NCBI RefSeq assembly: GCF_030323265.1 | Contig: NZ_CP104992.1 | Span: 2,331,501 to 2,395,500 of the forward strand | DNA: 64,000 nucleotides | From: Terrirhizobium terrae | Lineage (GTDB): Bacteria > Pseudomonadota > Alphaproteobacteria > Rhizobiales > Rhizobiaceae | Reading direction: 5' to 3' | Shown here: positions 31,213-41,355 of the stretch, in pieces | Numbering within the stretch: position 1 is the stretch's first letter | Layout of the letters: each line of letters opens with the position of its first letter | Made by a program: the position numbers and the translations under genes | The notes under the pieces: generated by a model | Database searches by the model: none | Seen by the model: only the letters and a program-made list of their open reading frames with translations | What the model was told of the DNA's origin: nothing

Positions 31213-31841
31213 TGGTAACCAGAAAAGGTAGGTCTTCCAGGCGCGGTGGGGGCGATAGCGGCATCGGCGACGGCAATGGTGACTGGAGGAAGCTCACGCC
31301 GTTGCAGCGAGCGTTGCTGAAAGAAGCAGCGCGAGAAATCTCTATCACTTCGAATGACGGCTCCCAGACGATGCGGATGGACGAGGTGGTCACCCGCAAG
31401 ATGATGCAAATGGCCGCGAATGGTGGGCAACACGCCATCAGCAATGCGATCTATCAGATCAACATGGCGCAACGCCTCAATCAACAAAAGATCGATGAGG
31501 AAGTAGCGCTCGGACACAACATCAAGGCTCGACAACGGCATCTTTTGAAGGAGGCCATCAAGCACGGCCGTGACCCCGACAGCGTGCTTCTGCAGATCAC
31601 GATAGAGCTGATGCGATATCGCGGGATAACGAAACGGGAGCTGCTAAAACTCGCCCACAAGAGATGGGCAGCGCTCGGCCAATCAAAACCAAGAGGCTGG
31701 CGTCTGCCTCCAATCGAGGCAGTCCGGTCAACGTTGGATCGGGTTCTTCCGGCGATGGCGGCGCTTTATCCCGACGTCAAAAATGGCAAGCTGTCCGTGG
31801 AGGCGATTGCCACCAAGCTAGAGCGGATGATCGGCTCCTAA
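31209..31841 (+). CDS. DUF5681-like protein coupled to the methylase
   Basis: The 210-aa basic protein begins with a Gly/Arg/Ser-rich tail (GRSSRRGGGDSGIGDG). A segment then reads LLKEAAREISITSNDGSQTMRMDEVVTRKMMQMAANGG, the kind of sequence found in DUF5681 proteins. These are often encoded right after ParB-methylases in alphaproteobacterial mobile elements; their function is unknown. ATGA overlap with the methylase stop indicates translational coupling, with GGAAGGAG upstream serving either ATG 31209 or 31212. Helical C-terminal half; no catalytic motif recognised. Confidence 0.75.
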   Translation: MMVTRKGRSSRRGGGDSGIGDGNGDWRKLTPLQRALLKEAAREISITSNDGSQTMRMDEVVTRKMMQMAANGGQHAISNAIYQINMAQRLNQQKIDEEVALGHNIKARQRHLLKEAIKHGRDPDSVLLQITIELMRYRGITKRELLKLAHKRWAALGQSKPRGWRLPPIEAVRSTLDRVLPAMAALYPDVKNGKLSVEAIATKLERMIGS

Positions 31842-32467
31842 AACCAGTCCTCTGATCGATTACTTGTCCAAGTCGGCTCTCGGTAGGTCAGCCGGCGATT
31901 GTCTGTGATCGACGAAAGATGCGCTGTCCTCGACGCAGTAGAATGAGCAGTTCAGTTTTCAGGTCCACCGTACCGCACATCTACCTCCACGCTTCTTGCT
32001 GGGTTCCGCAAGCTAGCTATCTCATCGTACGGTCAAACCGTCAGGATCCTTAAGCGAATTCGGTAAGCTGTACTGCCCGGATTTTTGCTTCGCCGATCAC
32101 CCAGCTACGCGGGGCGCTGGGCCGGAGATTAACAATCAGACGCGTGCGTGCAGCCGCTAGAGTTACAACTAGGATCAGGAGAGCGGAAAATATGGACTAA
32201 GACTAACTCGCTTGCTTCTGTCAAAAACGTTCCGTGACGAACCCCGAGCGGGCCCCAGCATGCCTACCACTAAGCCGTAAGCTAACCGTCCGCATCAAAT
32301 CCTGATCACGGGAGAAATAGCAACCTCAACAATCTCTGCGCTGCGACGGCCACTATGGCTCAGATAACGAGATCGGCCGCAATTTTGCGTATCGATCCTG
32401 CTTCTTCCTGAACAGGCCAATACGGATGCCCAATTGGACAAGCATATTAGCCGCCAAGGCGTTAATA
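31842..32467. other. 626-bp region without a supported gene
   Basis: Between the DUF5681-like gene and the polysaccharide genes. Two overlapping minus-strand frames of about 65 residues (32295-32541) lack ribosome sites and family resemblance. It could hold decayed sequence; I see no RNA gene or insertion sequence. Confidence 0.5.
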
Positions 32468-33397
32468 CTAGAAGGCTTGATCTTTTGTAGATACATTCTT
32501 CCACCATTCATAGGTTCGCAGCAATCCTTCTTCAAATTCAATTTTGGGCTGCCACCCTGTAGTCAGAAGCTTTCTGTTTGAGCCAACGAGCATGTCAGGT
32601 TCATTTACTTTATCTTGGCGAGCGCCTGCGCGAATAAGAGCCTCTTTTCCCTCAAATCGTCCCAAGGTCATAGCTATATCAATTAGGCGTCTCGGCTCAC
32701 CCGAAGAGATATTGCAGGATCCGGTGATGCCAGATTCGAGTAGGGCCAAGAAGCCGCTTGCAACGTCTTCAACGTGCATGAAGTCGCGAAAGAATCGGCC
32801 CGATCCCATCGCAGCCTCAGAACCTTGCGCGAGTGATCGGCAAATCGACGGGATAAACCTTGAGGAATTCTCGTGCGGTCCGTAGGCGAAGAAAATTCGG
32901 CCACTGGCGGCGCTGAAACCCAACTGATTTGCTGTCGCCATTAACGTTTGATGGTGAATGAGTTTCGCGCTACCGTAAAAAGTACCGGGAAGATCGGGTG
33001 TCGTATCCTCGACCATAAATCCGTACGACCAATCGTACTCGGCGCACGTCCCTGCGCAGACAAACCTTTGGCCGCCGATTTCCGCAAAGCGCTTGAAAAA
33101 TCGCGCTCCGAGTGCCAACCAGTCGAGATTGGCAGGAGACGACCAGTAAGAGCCATGTTCAGTAACCCAAGCCGTGTGTAGCACGTGGGTTGGTTTCGCC
33201 TCATCCAGAAGACGCTCTAATCCAGCCGGAGCAAGCAGATCTACGGTGCGCCAGGTTATTGCGCCATGCGCGTCCTCGCCGCCGTCATTCGATCTACCCG
33301 ATCGCGTTGCCCATACGTCAAAACCCCGCTCGGCTGCCAATTTTGCACAGTGCCTGCCTATAAAACCTGAGGCACCAGTGATCAGGAGACGCTTCAT
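32468..33397 (-). CDS. NAD-dependent epimerase/dehydratase, probable CDP-4-keto sugar reductase
   Basis: The 309-aa extended SDR has a Rossmann GASGFIGRHC near residue 8 and an FAYGPHENSSRFIPS segment near 165. The active site has Tyr-Gly-Ser-Ala-Lys (YGSAK) near 144, matching YxxxK. It ends the CDP-sugar gene run (cytidylyltransferase, 4,6-dehydratase, C-methyltransferase, epimerase), so it most likely reduces the 4-keto group of the methyl-branched CDP-sugar. That role is inference from context. ATG 33397 is used; the frame also allows TTG 33406. Confidence 0.82.
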   Translation of the reverse strand: MKRLLITGASGFIGRHCAKLAAERGFDVWATRSGRSNDGGEDAHGAITWRTVDLLAPAGLERLLDEAKPTHVLHTAWVTEHGSYWSSPANLDWLALGARFFKRFAEIGGQRFVCAGTCAEYDWSYGFMVEDTTPDLPGTFYGSAKLIHHQTLMATANQLGFSAASGRIFFAYGPHENSSRFIPSICRSLAQGSEAAMGSGRFFRDFMHVEDVASGFLALLESGITGSCNISSGEPRRLIDIAMTLGRFEGKEALIRAGARQDKVNEPDMLVGSNRKLLTTGWQPKIEFEEGLLRTYEWWKNVSTKDQAF

Positions 33398-33416
33398 CTG
33401 TCCCAACTTTAAATGA

Positions 33417-33966
33417 CTACGGCAGAAGCTCCGGAGTTACTTCCGCCAATTTGGGGAACAGCAAGTCCCGAGCTGATTGCTCCGTCGGCTCTAGGGGCCA
33501 CGTTATGGCGATATCAGGGTCGTTCCAAAGAACCCCCGCTTAGCTCCGAGTTATAGGGCTGACTGATATGATAGCTCACAATGCAGTCCTCAGTCAGAGT
33601 TTGAAATCCGTGAGCAAAGCCCTGGCAAGAATGAAGCTGAAGATTGTTCTCCGCAGTCAAGACCTGACCCAACCATTTACCAAAATTGGGTGATCCCTCT
33701 CTGAGATCGACCATGACATCGAAGATCGCCCCCTTTATGCATCTAACGAGTTTGTCCTCTCTTGCCGACCCGCGCTGAAAATGCAGGCCCCGCGTAGTGC
33801 CACGTTTTGCGCTAAACGAAATACTGCATTGCGCTGCAACCGGGTTCAGCCCGCGAGCGGAAAATTCCTCTGAACAAAAAGTCCGCGCAAAGAAACCCCG
33901 ATTGTCTCCGATCCTATCGATCTCAATCAGTGTACAGCCTTGCAGAGCAGTTTCGACGAACTTCAT
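33417..33966 (-). CDS. RmlC-like 3,5-epimerase of the CDP-sugar branch (frameshifted at the C-terminus)
   Basis: The cupin-fold epimerase has the RmlC pattern DNRGFFARTFCSEEF, RGLHFQ with its catalytic His, VDLREGSPNFGKWLG and CQGFAHGFQTL. The observed frame ends early at 33514; a shift in the G5 run (33533-33537 on plus as C5; two G missing or one extra) restores GVLWNDPDIAITWPLEP through the stop at 33417. The repaired length of about 183 aa is normal. ATG 33966 lies 8 bp after the C-methyltransferase stop. This is a second copy distinct from rmlC in the rhamnose operon, and probably acts on CDP-4-keto intermediates. Confidence 0.82.
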
Positions 33967-33974
33967 TAGTTTGC

Positions 33975-35228
33975 CTAGATGATCGTTGCCGAAGGAATGG
34001 GAACAATAAATTTCCCTCCCCATTCGCGGATATGTGACATCTGCGCGATCACCTCGTCTTTGATATTCCAAGGCAAGATAAGAACATAATCTGGCTTTAC
34101 CTCAGCAATGGCTTCAGGTGCCTTGATACTTAGTCGGGTTCCCGGAAGATACATTCCCTGTTTCTGCGGTGAACGATCTACTGTGAACTCAATGAAGTCG
34201 CTTCCTATCCCGCAATAGTTCAACAGCGTGTTACCCTTTGCGGGGGCGCCGTAACCTACGATTGTTTTACCATCCCTCTTTAGGGAAATTAGGAGCTCAA
34301 GAAGCGAGCGTTTGGTTTCACGAACTTTTTCCCCGAACGACGCGTAGACTTCTGAACGGTCAAGGCCGGCTTTGCGCTCTTCGTCGACTACCGCCGCGAC
34401 GCTCGGTTCAACTTGCCGTTTTGAGTCGGTTCTGCAGGCGAAAACGCGCAGCGAACCGCCGTGGGTCTTGATTTTCTCCACATCGAAGACGGTTAGCCCG
34501 TTGGCAGCAAAAATCCGCTCAACCGCCAGCAGGGAAAGGTAAGAGAAGTGTTCGTGGTAAATGGTATCGAATTGGTTTTCGCTGATTAGTCGCGCCAAGT
34601 GCGGAAACTCGAAACAAGCTACGCCGTCCTGTTTAAGTATCTCCCTGAAACCAGATACGAAATCATTGATATCTGGAACATGAGCAAGGACATTGTTCGC
34701 GGCAGTAATATCCGCTGTAAAACCCTCTGCAACCAGCGATTTTGCAGCCTCTACGCCAAAAAATTCGATGCGTGTCGGGATGCCTTTTTCGGTGATCGCA
34801 TAGTCCGCAACTGAACGGCATGGTTCAATGCCGAGAACCCGCAGGCCAGCGTCCTGAAAATACTGTAGAAGATAGCCGTCGTTGCTGGCGACTTCCACGA
34901 CGGTACTGTCAGAACCTAGACCGAAGCGCGAAATTGAGAGATCTGAAAACTGCTTTGCATGTGCCAGCCAGCTCGTTGAGACTGATGAGAAGTAAGCGTA
35001 ATCTTCTCTGAAAAGATCGTCTGCACGTCGAAAGTCCTCGAGCTGAACCAGATGGCACTCATCGCACTTAAACGCTTTCAGCGGATAAAAACGCTCGCCA
35101 TCGAAGCGTGTCGCTTCGGTCAAATAGTCGTTGGACACGGGCGTTGCCCCGAGATCGGCAAAAATTGTAGCGAGAGGTGAACCGCAATGACGGCATGAAG
35201 TCTGTCTGGTCGAAATGGAAGCGGTCAC
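33975..35228 (-). CDS. NDP-hexose C-methyltransferase (TylC3-like)
   Basis: The 417-aa protein has an N-terminal zinc-type domain (CRHCGSP near 14 and CDECHLVQL near 55). A SAM-methyltransferase core follows (VVEVASNDGYLLQYF near 110, NNVLAHVPDINDFVSG near 180). The C-terminal domain (GYGAPAKGNTLLNYCGI near 330) belongs to the sugar C-methyltransferases of the TylC3/MtmC type. These transfer a methyl group to C3 of a nucleotide-bound 4-keto-6-deoxy sugar. The start is GTG 35228 with TGAGG upstream, overlapping the dehydratase stop. Context says its substrate is CDP-4-keto-6-deoxyglucose. Confidence 0.9.
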   Translation of the reverse strand: MTASISTRQTSCRHCGSPLATIFADLGATPVSNDYLTEATRFDGERFYPLKAFKCDECHLVQLEDFRRADDLFREDYAYFSSVSTSWLAHAKQFSDLSISRFGLGSDSTVVEVASNDGYLLQYFQDAGLRVLGIEPCRSVADYAITEKGIPTRIEFFGVEAAKSLVAEGFTADITAANNVLAHVPDINDFVSGFREILKQDGVACFEFPHLARLISENQFDTIYHEHFSYLSLLAVERIFAANGLTVFDVEKIKTHGGSLRVFACRTDSKRQVEPSVAAVVDEERKAGLDRSEVYASFGEKVRETKRSLLELLISLKRDGKTIVGYGAPAKGNTLLNYCGIGSDFIEFTVDRSPQKQGMYLPGTRLSIKAPEAIAEVKPDYVLILPWNIKDEVIAQMSHIREWGGKFIVPIPSATII

Positions 35229-35232
35229 AGCG

Positions 35233-36332
35233 TTACCTCAGATATTGATTCGTATAGGCGTCAACTTGCCTATTGATTAAAGAGCTGGCGGCCGAGCGGT
35301 TATTGCAGTAGTCGGCATACCAATTCATCGTCCAAGCAATTGTGTCGTCGAAGGAGAGGTGCGGTCGCCAGCCAAGCAAAGCTTGAGCCTTTGAGGAATC
35401 TACTCGCAGATACGTCGCTTCGTGAAGCTCCGCTGGTCCAAATTCGACAGGATAAGAGGGATTGCCCCAAGCTTTGAGCGCGGCTTTTGTCAACTCTCTT
35501 ACAGGCATCTCGTTTGTCCTGTCGGGGCCGAAATTGTAAGATCCAATAAAGTCTCTTGGACTCATTGCTTGCGTAGTTGAACCGTTAAGCAGCCTAGAGC
35601 CTAGAGTGAGATAGCCACAGCAAAGCTCAAGTACGTGCTGCCACGGACGCGTCGCGTCCGGCCTGCGAAGAACCAATGGGACATTGGTGCGAAGCGCTCG
35701 AACAATATCCGGCACGATCCGATCTGCCGACCAATCGCCGCCTCCAACGACATTCCCGCCACGAGCCGTCGCAACTCTTAAACGGTCGCCTTCGCTCCGA
35801 AGAACGGTCATGTATGGACGGGCTACCAGTTCTGCGGCACCTTTGCTGGCGCTGTAGGGGTCTAGCCCCCAAGGCTGTCATTCTCTCGATAGGCCCACAT
35901 CCACTCGCGATTGTCGTAGACCTTATCACTTGTTACGAAAACGACTGCTTCCACTGATGACGTTTCGCGAGAAGCTTCAAGCACATTCGCGGCACCCATG
36001 ACGTTGGTGCCAAAGGTGAATAATGGCTCACGATAGCCGCGGTGCACGAGCGCTTGCGCTGCCAAGTGGAAGACGATGCTAGGGCGAACCTCTTCCATCA
36101 GGGTGCGAACGCCCTCAGCGTCACGAATGTCGAGCCAACGACTATCACATAGGTCTTCGATCCCCGCCGTGACGAAAAGTGAATCTTCGCCTTGCTCTGG
36201 AGGAAGACTAATGGCGACGACATTTGCACCCAATTTGTGCAACCATGTTGTCAGCCACGCTCCCTTGAACCCGGAATGGCCTGTAACGAGAACGGTCTTT
36301 CCGCGATAAGTGTTGAGGAAATCCTGGGTCAT
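35233..36332 (-). CDS. rfbG: CDP-glucose 4,6-dehydratase (frameshifted)
   Basis: The extended SDR converts CDP-D-glucose to CDP-4-keto-6-deoxy-D-glucose. The N-terminal part has VTGHSGFKGAWLTTWLHKLGA and LAAQALVHRGYREP, the C-terminal part TARGGNVVGGGDWSADRIVPD and ATRPWQHVLE, both typical of RfbG. They are split by one lost G in the G5 run (plus strand C5 at 35866-35870). Repair links NDSLGG to LDPYSASKGAAELVARPY, including the catalytic Tyr and Lys, and gives a normal 366 aa. It follows the cytidylyltransferase by 31 bp and precedes the C-methyltransferase by 4 bp. Confidence 0.92.
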
Positions 36333-36363
36333 TCGCCGGTCAATCTCGCCATGCTCATCTCTT

Positions 36364-37134
36364 TCATTCCCAGATCCGCCAAGGTGCTTTTCCGACCCGC
36401 CACATTTCTTCTAGCTGCTGCTTGTCACGAAGAGTGTCCATCGGCTGCCAGAAACCTTCATGTCGAAACCCTACCAACCGGTCGGAAGCTGCGAGATTTT
36501 CCATCGGCCCCTTCTCCCATACCGTATCGTCGCCCTCAATAAGGTCGAAAACCTTCGGGGAGAGCACGAAGAAGCCGGCATTGATCCACCCGGCTTCACC
36601 GTCGGGCTTTTCTTTAAAACTACGAACGGAATCGCCGTCAAGATTTGCCGCACCGAACCGGCCAGGTGGCCTTACCAGTGTCACTGTAGCGTCCCGTCCG
36701 TGCTTCTCATGAAATTCTATTTCACGGCGGATATCGATGTTGCTGACTCCGTCGCCATAGGTCATGCAGAATGTCTCGTCGCCAATATATTCCCGAATCC
36801 GGCCGATGCGGCCGCCAGTCATTGACAGTTCACCTGTATCAACCAGCGTGACTTTCCAAGGTTCGGCTCTTTTCTGGTGGATTGTCGTACTTTGGCTCGA
36901 CAGATCAATTGTTACATCCGCCATATGGAGCAGATAATTCATAAAGTATTCTTTGATGATGTACCCCTTGTAACCCAGGCACACGACGAATTCGTTGATG
37001 CCGAAGTGAGAGTATATCTTCATTATGTGCCATAATATTGGGCGGCCGCCGATCTCAACCATCGGCTTGGGACGCAAGCTTGTTTCTTCTGCCAATCGTG
37101 TGCCCAATCCACCCGCCAGTATTACGGCCTTCAT
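36364..37134 (-). CDS. rfbF: Glucose-1-phosphate cytidylyltransferase
   Basis: The 256-aa nucleotidyltransferase has the activation motif LAGGLGTRLAEETSLRPKPMVEIGGRP at its start, then YGDGVSNIDI and KEKPDGEAGWINAGFFV. These match RfbF/DdhA, which makes CDP-glucose from CTP and glucose-1-phosphate. It opens the CDP-sugar gene set. ATG 37134 has GGAGCGAG upstream; the frame from 37161 has no RBS. A 288-bp AT-rich gap separates it from rmlA and may contain the promoter of this operon. Confidence 0.93.
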   Translation of the reverse strand: MKAVILAGGLGTRLAEETSLRPKPMVEIGGRPILWHIMKIYSHFGINEFVVCLGYKGYIIKEYFMNYLLHMADVTIDLSSQSTTIHQKRAEPWKVTLVDTGELSMTGGRIGRIREYIGDETFCMTYGDGVSNIDIRREIEFHEKHGRDATVTLVRPPGRFGAANLDGDSVRSFKEKPDGEAGWINAGFFVLSPKVFDLIEGDDTVWEKGPMENLAASDRLVGFRHEGFWQPMDTLRDKQQLEEMWRVGKAPWRIWE

Positions 37135-37422
37135 AAATCTCGCTCCATTACTCGGTTGCAACTAGCATTTTGAATCTGAGCTTCTCTGATAGGAAAAACT
37201 TAGTCCGATCCTTATCGGCAAGGCGTTTGATAGTGCGCAAAAAAACGCGGGAAGCAAAATGCCATTTTCGCTGCGTAGCTTGTCCTTCAAGCACATGCTC
37301 AAACCTACAGCAACCTCTTAAGTGGAAATTCCCGTCCTCGCTGGATCGACCCCAAAAGAGATCAACTGGCGCGGTTCTAAGGAGGTCGATGTTCGCATGA
37401 CGCCGCATTTTGTGTCTCGCGG

Positions 37423-38310
37423 TCAACCAGCCCTCGTAGGACCCTCGGCGAGAACTTTTTCGCGCAGGTAGTGACCATAAGCGCTCTTTCCATACCCCTC
37501 GGCCAGCCGATTGAGCTCGCTGCTATCAATGAAACCTTTGTAAAAAGCGATCTCTTCGGGGCAAGAGATCTTGAAGCCTTGGCGCCTCTCAAGTGTCGCG
37601 ACGAATTCTGAGGCTTCTAAAAGGCTGTCCGGGGTTCCGGTATCGAACCATGCGTAGCCGCGTCCCATTTGCTCTACGTGTAGATCACCGCGTTCCAAAT
37701 ACGCGCGGTTCACGTCAGTAATCTCCAGTTCGCCACGCGGAGACGGCTTTAAATCGGCAGCAATGCCGACTACATCCTTGTCATAAAAATAAAGCCCTGT
37801 GACGGCCCAACTGGAGCGTGGCTTAGTCGGCTTCTCCTCGATCGAAATTGCTCGCCGACGCTCGTTAAATTCGACGACGCCGTACCGCTCTGGATCCTTG
37901 ACGTGATAGGCGAAAACGGTAGCTCCAGCCGGACGTTCCATGGCGTTCACAAATAGATCGGTGATGCCGTGGCCGTAGAAAATATTATCTCCGAGGATCA
38001 AGCAGGACGAACTATCACCTATAAAATCGGCACCGATTATGTAAGCCTGAGCGAGACCGTCTGGCGACGGCTGAACCGCATAATTGAGGCTTATCCCCCA
38101 TTGCGAGCCGTCGCCGAGAAGACGCTCGAACATTGGCATGTCGGCTGGCGTTGAAATGATAAGGATCTCGCGGATACCAGCCAGCATAAGCGTTGATAGC
38201 GGATAGAAGATCATCGGCTTGTCATAGATGGGCATCAACTGCTTGGAGACAACTCTGGTCATCGGATGAAGACGGGTGCCGCTGCCGCCTGCGAGGATAA
38301 TGCCCTTCAT
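37423..38310 (-). CDS. rmlA: Glucose-1-phosphate thymidylyltransferase
   Basis: The 295-aa protein has the RmlA signatures [34 protein letters not shown] and [30 protein letters not shown] and [19 protein letters not shown]. It makes dTDP-glucose from dTTP and glucose-1-phosphate, the first step to dTDP-L-rhamnose. It is the last gene of the rmlC-B-D-A run, 11 bp after rmlD. Length is normal. Confidence 0.96.
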   Translation of the reverse strand: MKGIILAGGSGTRLHPMTRVVSKQLMPIYDKPMIFYPLSTLMLAGIREILIISTPADMPMFERLLGDGSQWGISLNYAVQPSPDGLAQAYIIGADFIGDSSSCLILGDNIFYGHGITDLFVNAMERPAGATVFAYHVKDPERYGVVEFNERRRAISIEEKPTKPRSSWAVTGLYFYDKDVVGIAADLKPSPRGELEITDVNRAYLERGDLHVEQMGRGYAWFDTGTPDSLLEASEFVATLERRQGFKISCPEEIAFYKGFIDSSELNRLAEGYGKSAYGHYLREKVLAEGPTRAG

Positions 38311-38321
38311 GCGTATTTTCC

Positions 38322-39242
38322 CTAGTGATTGAAGTCGAGAAGTTGCTCGACTATGTGGGCCGTGGACTGTTTCCAGTCAGGAAGTTTGACGCCGTGCCGT
38401 GCAGCAAGAAGGCTGCAGTCAAGGCGGGAATTAGCTGGGCGCCGAGCCGGCGTCGGGTAAGCGCTCGCTGGAATGCGATTGACCTCCGCCGTGGGGCCAT
38501 TCCAGATTTTCGATTGTGAGAAAATTTCAACCGCAAAATCCGCCCAACTCGCGGCGCCTGTTCCGGTCATATGAAAGGTACCGCGGAGGGCCGGATCGTC
38601 CTTCGCCAAAAGATTGGCGGCAATGGCGAGAACTGCATCGGCGATGTCAAAGGCCGAAGTCGGGTTCCCAACCTGATCGTCAACAACGTTCAAGCTATCG
38701 CGGTTCTCGGCCACGCGCAGCATTGTCTTTAAGAAGTTTTTTCCGAACGGACTGTAAACCCACGCTGTCCGCAATATGACATGGTTTGGTGTGGCGATAG
38801 CAACGGCCTGTTCGCCGGCCAACTTTGAACGCCCATAGGCGCCGATCGGCGCCACCGGGTCACTTTCCACGTAAGGCGATGGTTTGCTGCCATCGAAGAC
38901 ATAATCCGTTGAGAGGTGAATGACGGGCACGCCAAGCATCGCGGCTGTTTCAGCAACCTTGCCTGCTGCCACGCCATTGACGATCATTGCCGGATCCTCA
39001 TCACTTTCAGCTTGATCCACGGCAGTGTAGGCAGCAGCCGAAACGATGACGTCCGGTCGCGAGTCACGCAATGCGGCTTCAATTGTCTCGGGGGCAGACA
39101 GGTCGAGTGCTGGGCGACCGAGTGAGATAACCTCGAAGCGGTCGTTATGTTCACCGCGTTTAAGCAGCGAAAGCACAACCTGTCCTTCTCTGCCAGTTAC
39201 CACCATGCGCATACGGCCAGTGCTCCTATTCTCGGTCGTCAT
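38322..39242 (-). CDS. rmlD: dTDP-4-dehydrorhamnose reductase
   Basis: The 306-aa SDR has [13 protein letters not shown] at the nucleotide site, STDYVFDG near residue 110 and YGRSKLAGE with the catalytic Tyr and Lys near 135. RmlD reduces dTDP-4-keto-L-rhamnose to dTDP-L-rhamnose. Its ATG at 39242 overlaps the rmlB stop (ATGA), showing translational coupling; upstream extension to 39314 would overlap rmlB further and is rejected. Confidence 0.94.
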   Translation of the reverse strand: MTTENRSTGRMRMVVTGREGQVVLSLLKRGEHNDRFEVISLGRPALDLSAPETIEAALRDSRPDVIVSAAAYTAVDQAESDEDPAMIVNGVAAGKVAETAAMLGVPVIHLSTDYVFDGSKPSPYVESDPVAPIGAYGRSKLAGEQAVAIATPNHVILRTAWVYSPFGKNFLKTMLRVAENRDSLNVVDDQVGNPTSAFDIADAVLAIAANLLAKDDPALRGTFHMTGTGAASWADFAVEIFSQSKIWNGPTAEVNRIPASAYPTPARRPANSRLDCSLLAARHGVKLPDWKQSTAHIVEQLLDFNH

Positions 39243-40300
39243 GCAGAAGTCTTTTCTGCAAGCAAACCGAGGCGTGAACCGGAGTACCCCTGTCTCAATG
39301 GTGCCCACCACCATTCGTTCTCAAGATACCAGCGAACCGTTTTTTCTATGCCGGTGTTGAAATTTTCCTGAGCTTTCCAGCCGAGCTCTGTCTCAAGTTT
39401 GGTCGCGTCAATCGCGTAACGGGCATCATGGCCGGGGCGATCCGTAACATAGGTAATTAGCCGCGAATGCGGGGCGAACTGCGGTCGCAGTCGATCCATC
39501 AACTCACAGATCGCAGTAACCACATCAATGTTGCGGCGCTCATTGCGGCCGCCAACATTGTAAGTCTCGCCGATCCTGCCCCGCTCAGCGATTATGTCGA
39601 GTGCGCGTGCGTGATCTTCTACATAAAGCCAGTCACGAATATTCGCACCACTGCCGTAAACTGGGAGCGGCTTGCCCTCCAAGGCGTTCAAAATGATTAG
39701 CGGGATGAGCTTTTCGGGGAAATGATGAGGCCCGTAATTATTAGAGCAATTCGACACTACAATTGGCATCCCGTATGTGCGGGCCCATGCCTTAGCTAGG
39801 TGATCGGAAGCCGCCTTGGATGCAGAGTAGGGCGAGCTAGGATCGTACGGCGTCTCTTCCGTAAACAAGCCCGTATCGCCGAGCGAGCCGTAGACCTCGT
39901 CGGTCGAGACATGCAGGAAGCGGAATGCTTCTTTCTCAGGCGCTTCCAGTCTCGACCAATACTGGCGCGCACACTCCAGCATGTTAAACGTTCCGATCAC
40001 GTTTGTGTCGACGAATTCTTTGGCTCCGGTGATCGAACGGTCGACATGGCTCTCGGCTGCCAGATGCATGATCCTGTTTGGGCGAAAGTCTTCAAGCGCT
40101 TGAGTGATCGTCGCTCTGTCGCAGATATCGGCTTTTAGAAATCGATATCCGGGACGATTGCCCACCACGTTTAAAGAAGTTTCCGTCCCCGCATAGGTTA
40201 GCTTGTCAACGTTCAGCACCTCGTAGCCTTTGTCGAGCACGAGGTGGCGAACTGTCGCCGATCCAATGAAACCAGCCCCACCTGTAATTAGTACGCGCAT
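39239..40300 (-). CDS. rmlB: dTDP-glucose 4,6-dehydratase
   Basis: The 353-aa extended SDR has [38 protein letters not shown] and [11 protein letters not shown] with the catalytic Tyr and Lys, plus [18 protein letters not shown] and [11 protein letters not shown]. It forms dTDP-4-keto-6-deoxyglucose. It lies second in the rml operon, after rmlC (99 bp gap), and overlaps rmlD by four bases. Confidence 0.96.
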   Translation of the reverse strand: MRVLITGGAGFIGSATVRHLVLDKGYEVLNVDKLTYAGTETSLNVVGNRPGYRFLKADICDRATITQALEDFRPNRIMHLAAESHVDRSITGAKEFVDTNVIGTFNMLECARQYWSRLEAPEKEAFRFLHVSTDEVYGSLGDTGLFTEETPYDPSSPYSASKAASDHLAKAWARTYGMPIVVSNCSNNYGPHHFPEKLIPLIILNALEGKPLPVYGSGANIRDWLYVEDHARALDIIAERGRIGETYNVGGRNERRNIDVVTAICELMDRLRPQFAPHSRLITYVTDRPGHDARYAIDATKLETELGWKAQENFNTGIEKTVRWYLENEWWWAPLRQGYSGSRLGLLAEKTSA

Positions 40301-40399
40301 CTAGACGCCTCCATTCATTCTCGCTAAGTGCGCCGCCGGGAAGATCAGCATGGCGGATCTACCGTTTGACCTTTCAAAGCAGCTGCCCAAGTGAAGGTC

Positions 40400-40957
40400 T
40401 CAATAGCTGAAAACGCTTCCCAAATCTGCGAGCCTCGGCTGCTGCTTATCTTTCTCAGAAAGAACTGCCATCTCCGGCTCAACTGGCCACTCGATGGCGA
40501 GGGCCGGATCATTCCATAGCAGGCCACGGTCATTTTCAGCGCTGTAGTAGTTCGTCACCTTGTAGCTGATCTCGGTAGAGGGCGCGAGAGTACAGAAACC
40601 ATGCGCGAAACCCGGTGGTACCCACAATTGCTTACCGTTATCGGGAGTGAGTTCGACTGCGACATGCTTTCCGTAGGTCGGCGAACCCAATCGAATGTCA
40701 ACGGCTACGTCCAGCAACGAGCCAGCCGCGCATGACACCAACTTGCCTTGTGCCATCGGGTCGATTTGAAAGTGCAATCCCCGCACGGTGCCGACCTCCA
40801 GGGATAAAGAGCGATTGTCTTGGACGAACTGGAAAGGCCCTGCTTCGGATTCGAAAAGACTGGCGCGGAAGGTCTCCATAAAATACCCGCGACTGTCGCC
40901 AAACTTCGTCGGCGTGATCAAAATAACGTCGGGGATATACAATCTCTCAAAAATCAT
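40400..40957 (-). CDS. rmlC: dTDP-4-dehydrorhamnose 3,5-epimerase
   Basis: The 185-aa cupin-fold epimerase has DSRGYFMETF, VRGLHFQIDPMAQGKLV with the catalytic His, VDIRLGSPTYGKHV, PPGFAHGFCTL and RGLLWNDPALAIEWP. It is first in the rmlCBDA operon, reading away from the large glycosyltransferase gene; the intervening 383 bp should carry two promoters. Confidence 0.95.
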   Translation of the reverse strand: MIFERLYIPDVILITPTKFGDSRGYFMETFRASLFESEAGPFQFVQDNRSLSLEVGTVRGLHFQIDPMAQGKLVSCAAGSLLDVAVDIRLGSPTYGKHVAVELTPDNGKQLWVPPGFAHGFCTLAPSTEISYKVTNYYSAENDRGLLWNDPALAIEWPVEPEMAVLSEKDKQQPRLADLGSVFSY

Positions 40958-41355
40958 GGGAGCCCGCCTTTTGGAACCATAGGCGTCTGCCTAACGGCTA
41001 CCTTATCAACTGTAAAGTGCTCGCTCTTCCAGAGCATCGACGCAATGTTGGTCGATGTCGAGAATGGTGCGGCAATCGAAATTGTAAGATTTAGCGCGGT
41101 TTGTCAGCAAGCCTGCCGTGGAAGAACTGCGCTTGTTCACGCAACTATCCCACCGCTTCAGGGACACAGTGTTTGAAGAAGGAGGAGGTCAAGGGTATTT
41201 GCAGGGTCAGCGCAGCCATCTTCCAGCTTGCTCCTTCAAGCTCGCGATTCTGCCACTTCGATTTTCTCAAACACCATGTTTGGCCGGATAGACGCTTGCG
41301 ACCGCGTATCAAGGCCCATATAAATTTGCGCTCCTCGAGAATGCAGGCAATAACT
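40958..41355. other. Divergent promoter region between rmlC and the large glycosyltransferase
   Basis: About 390 bp without a supported gene. A frame reaches back to 41101 from the glycosyltransferase but encodes Cys/Arg/Phe-rich sequence with no ribosome site. Promoters for both directions are expected here; no clear operator was found. Confidence 0.5.

Noticed and set aside
32295..32541. Two overlapping minus-strand frames of 62-70 codons
   Set aside because: No ribosome site, no family resemblance; cannot be separated from chance.
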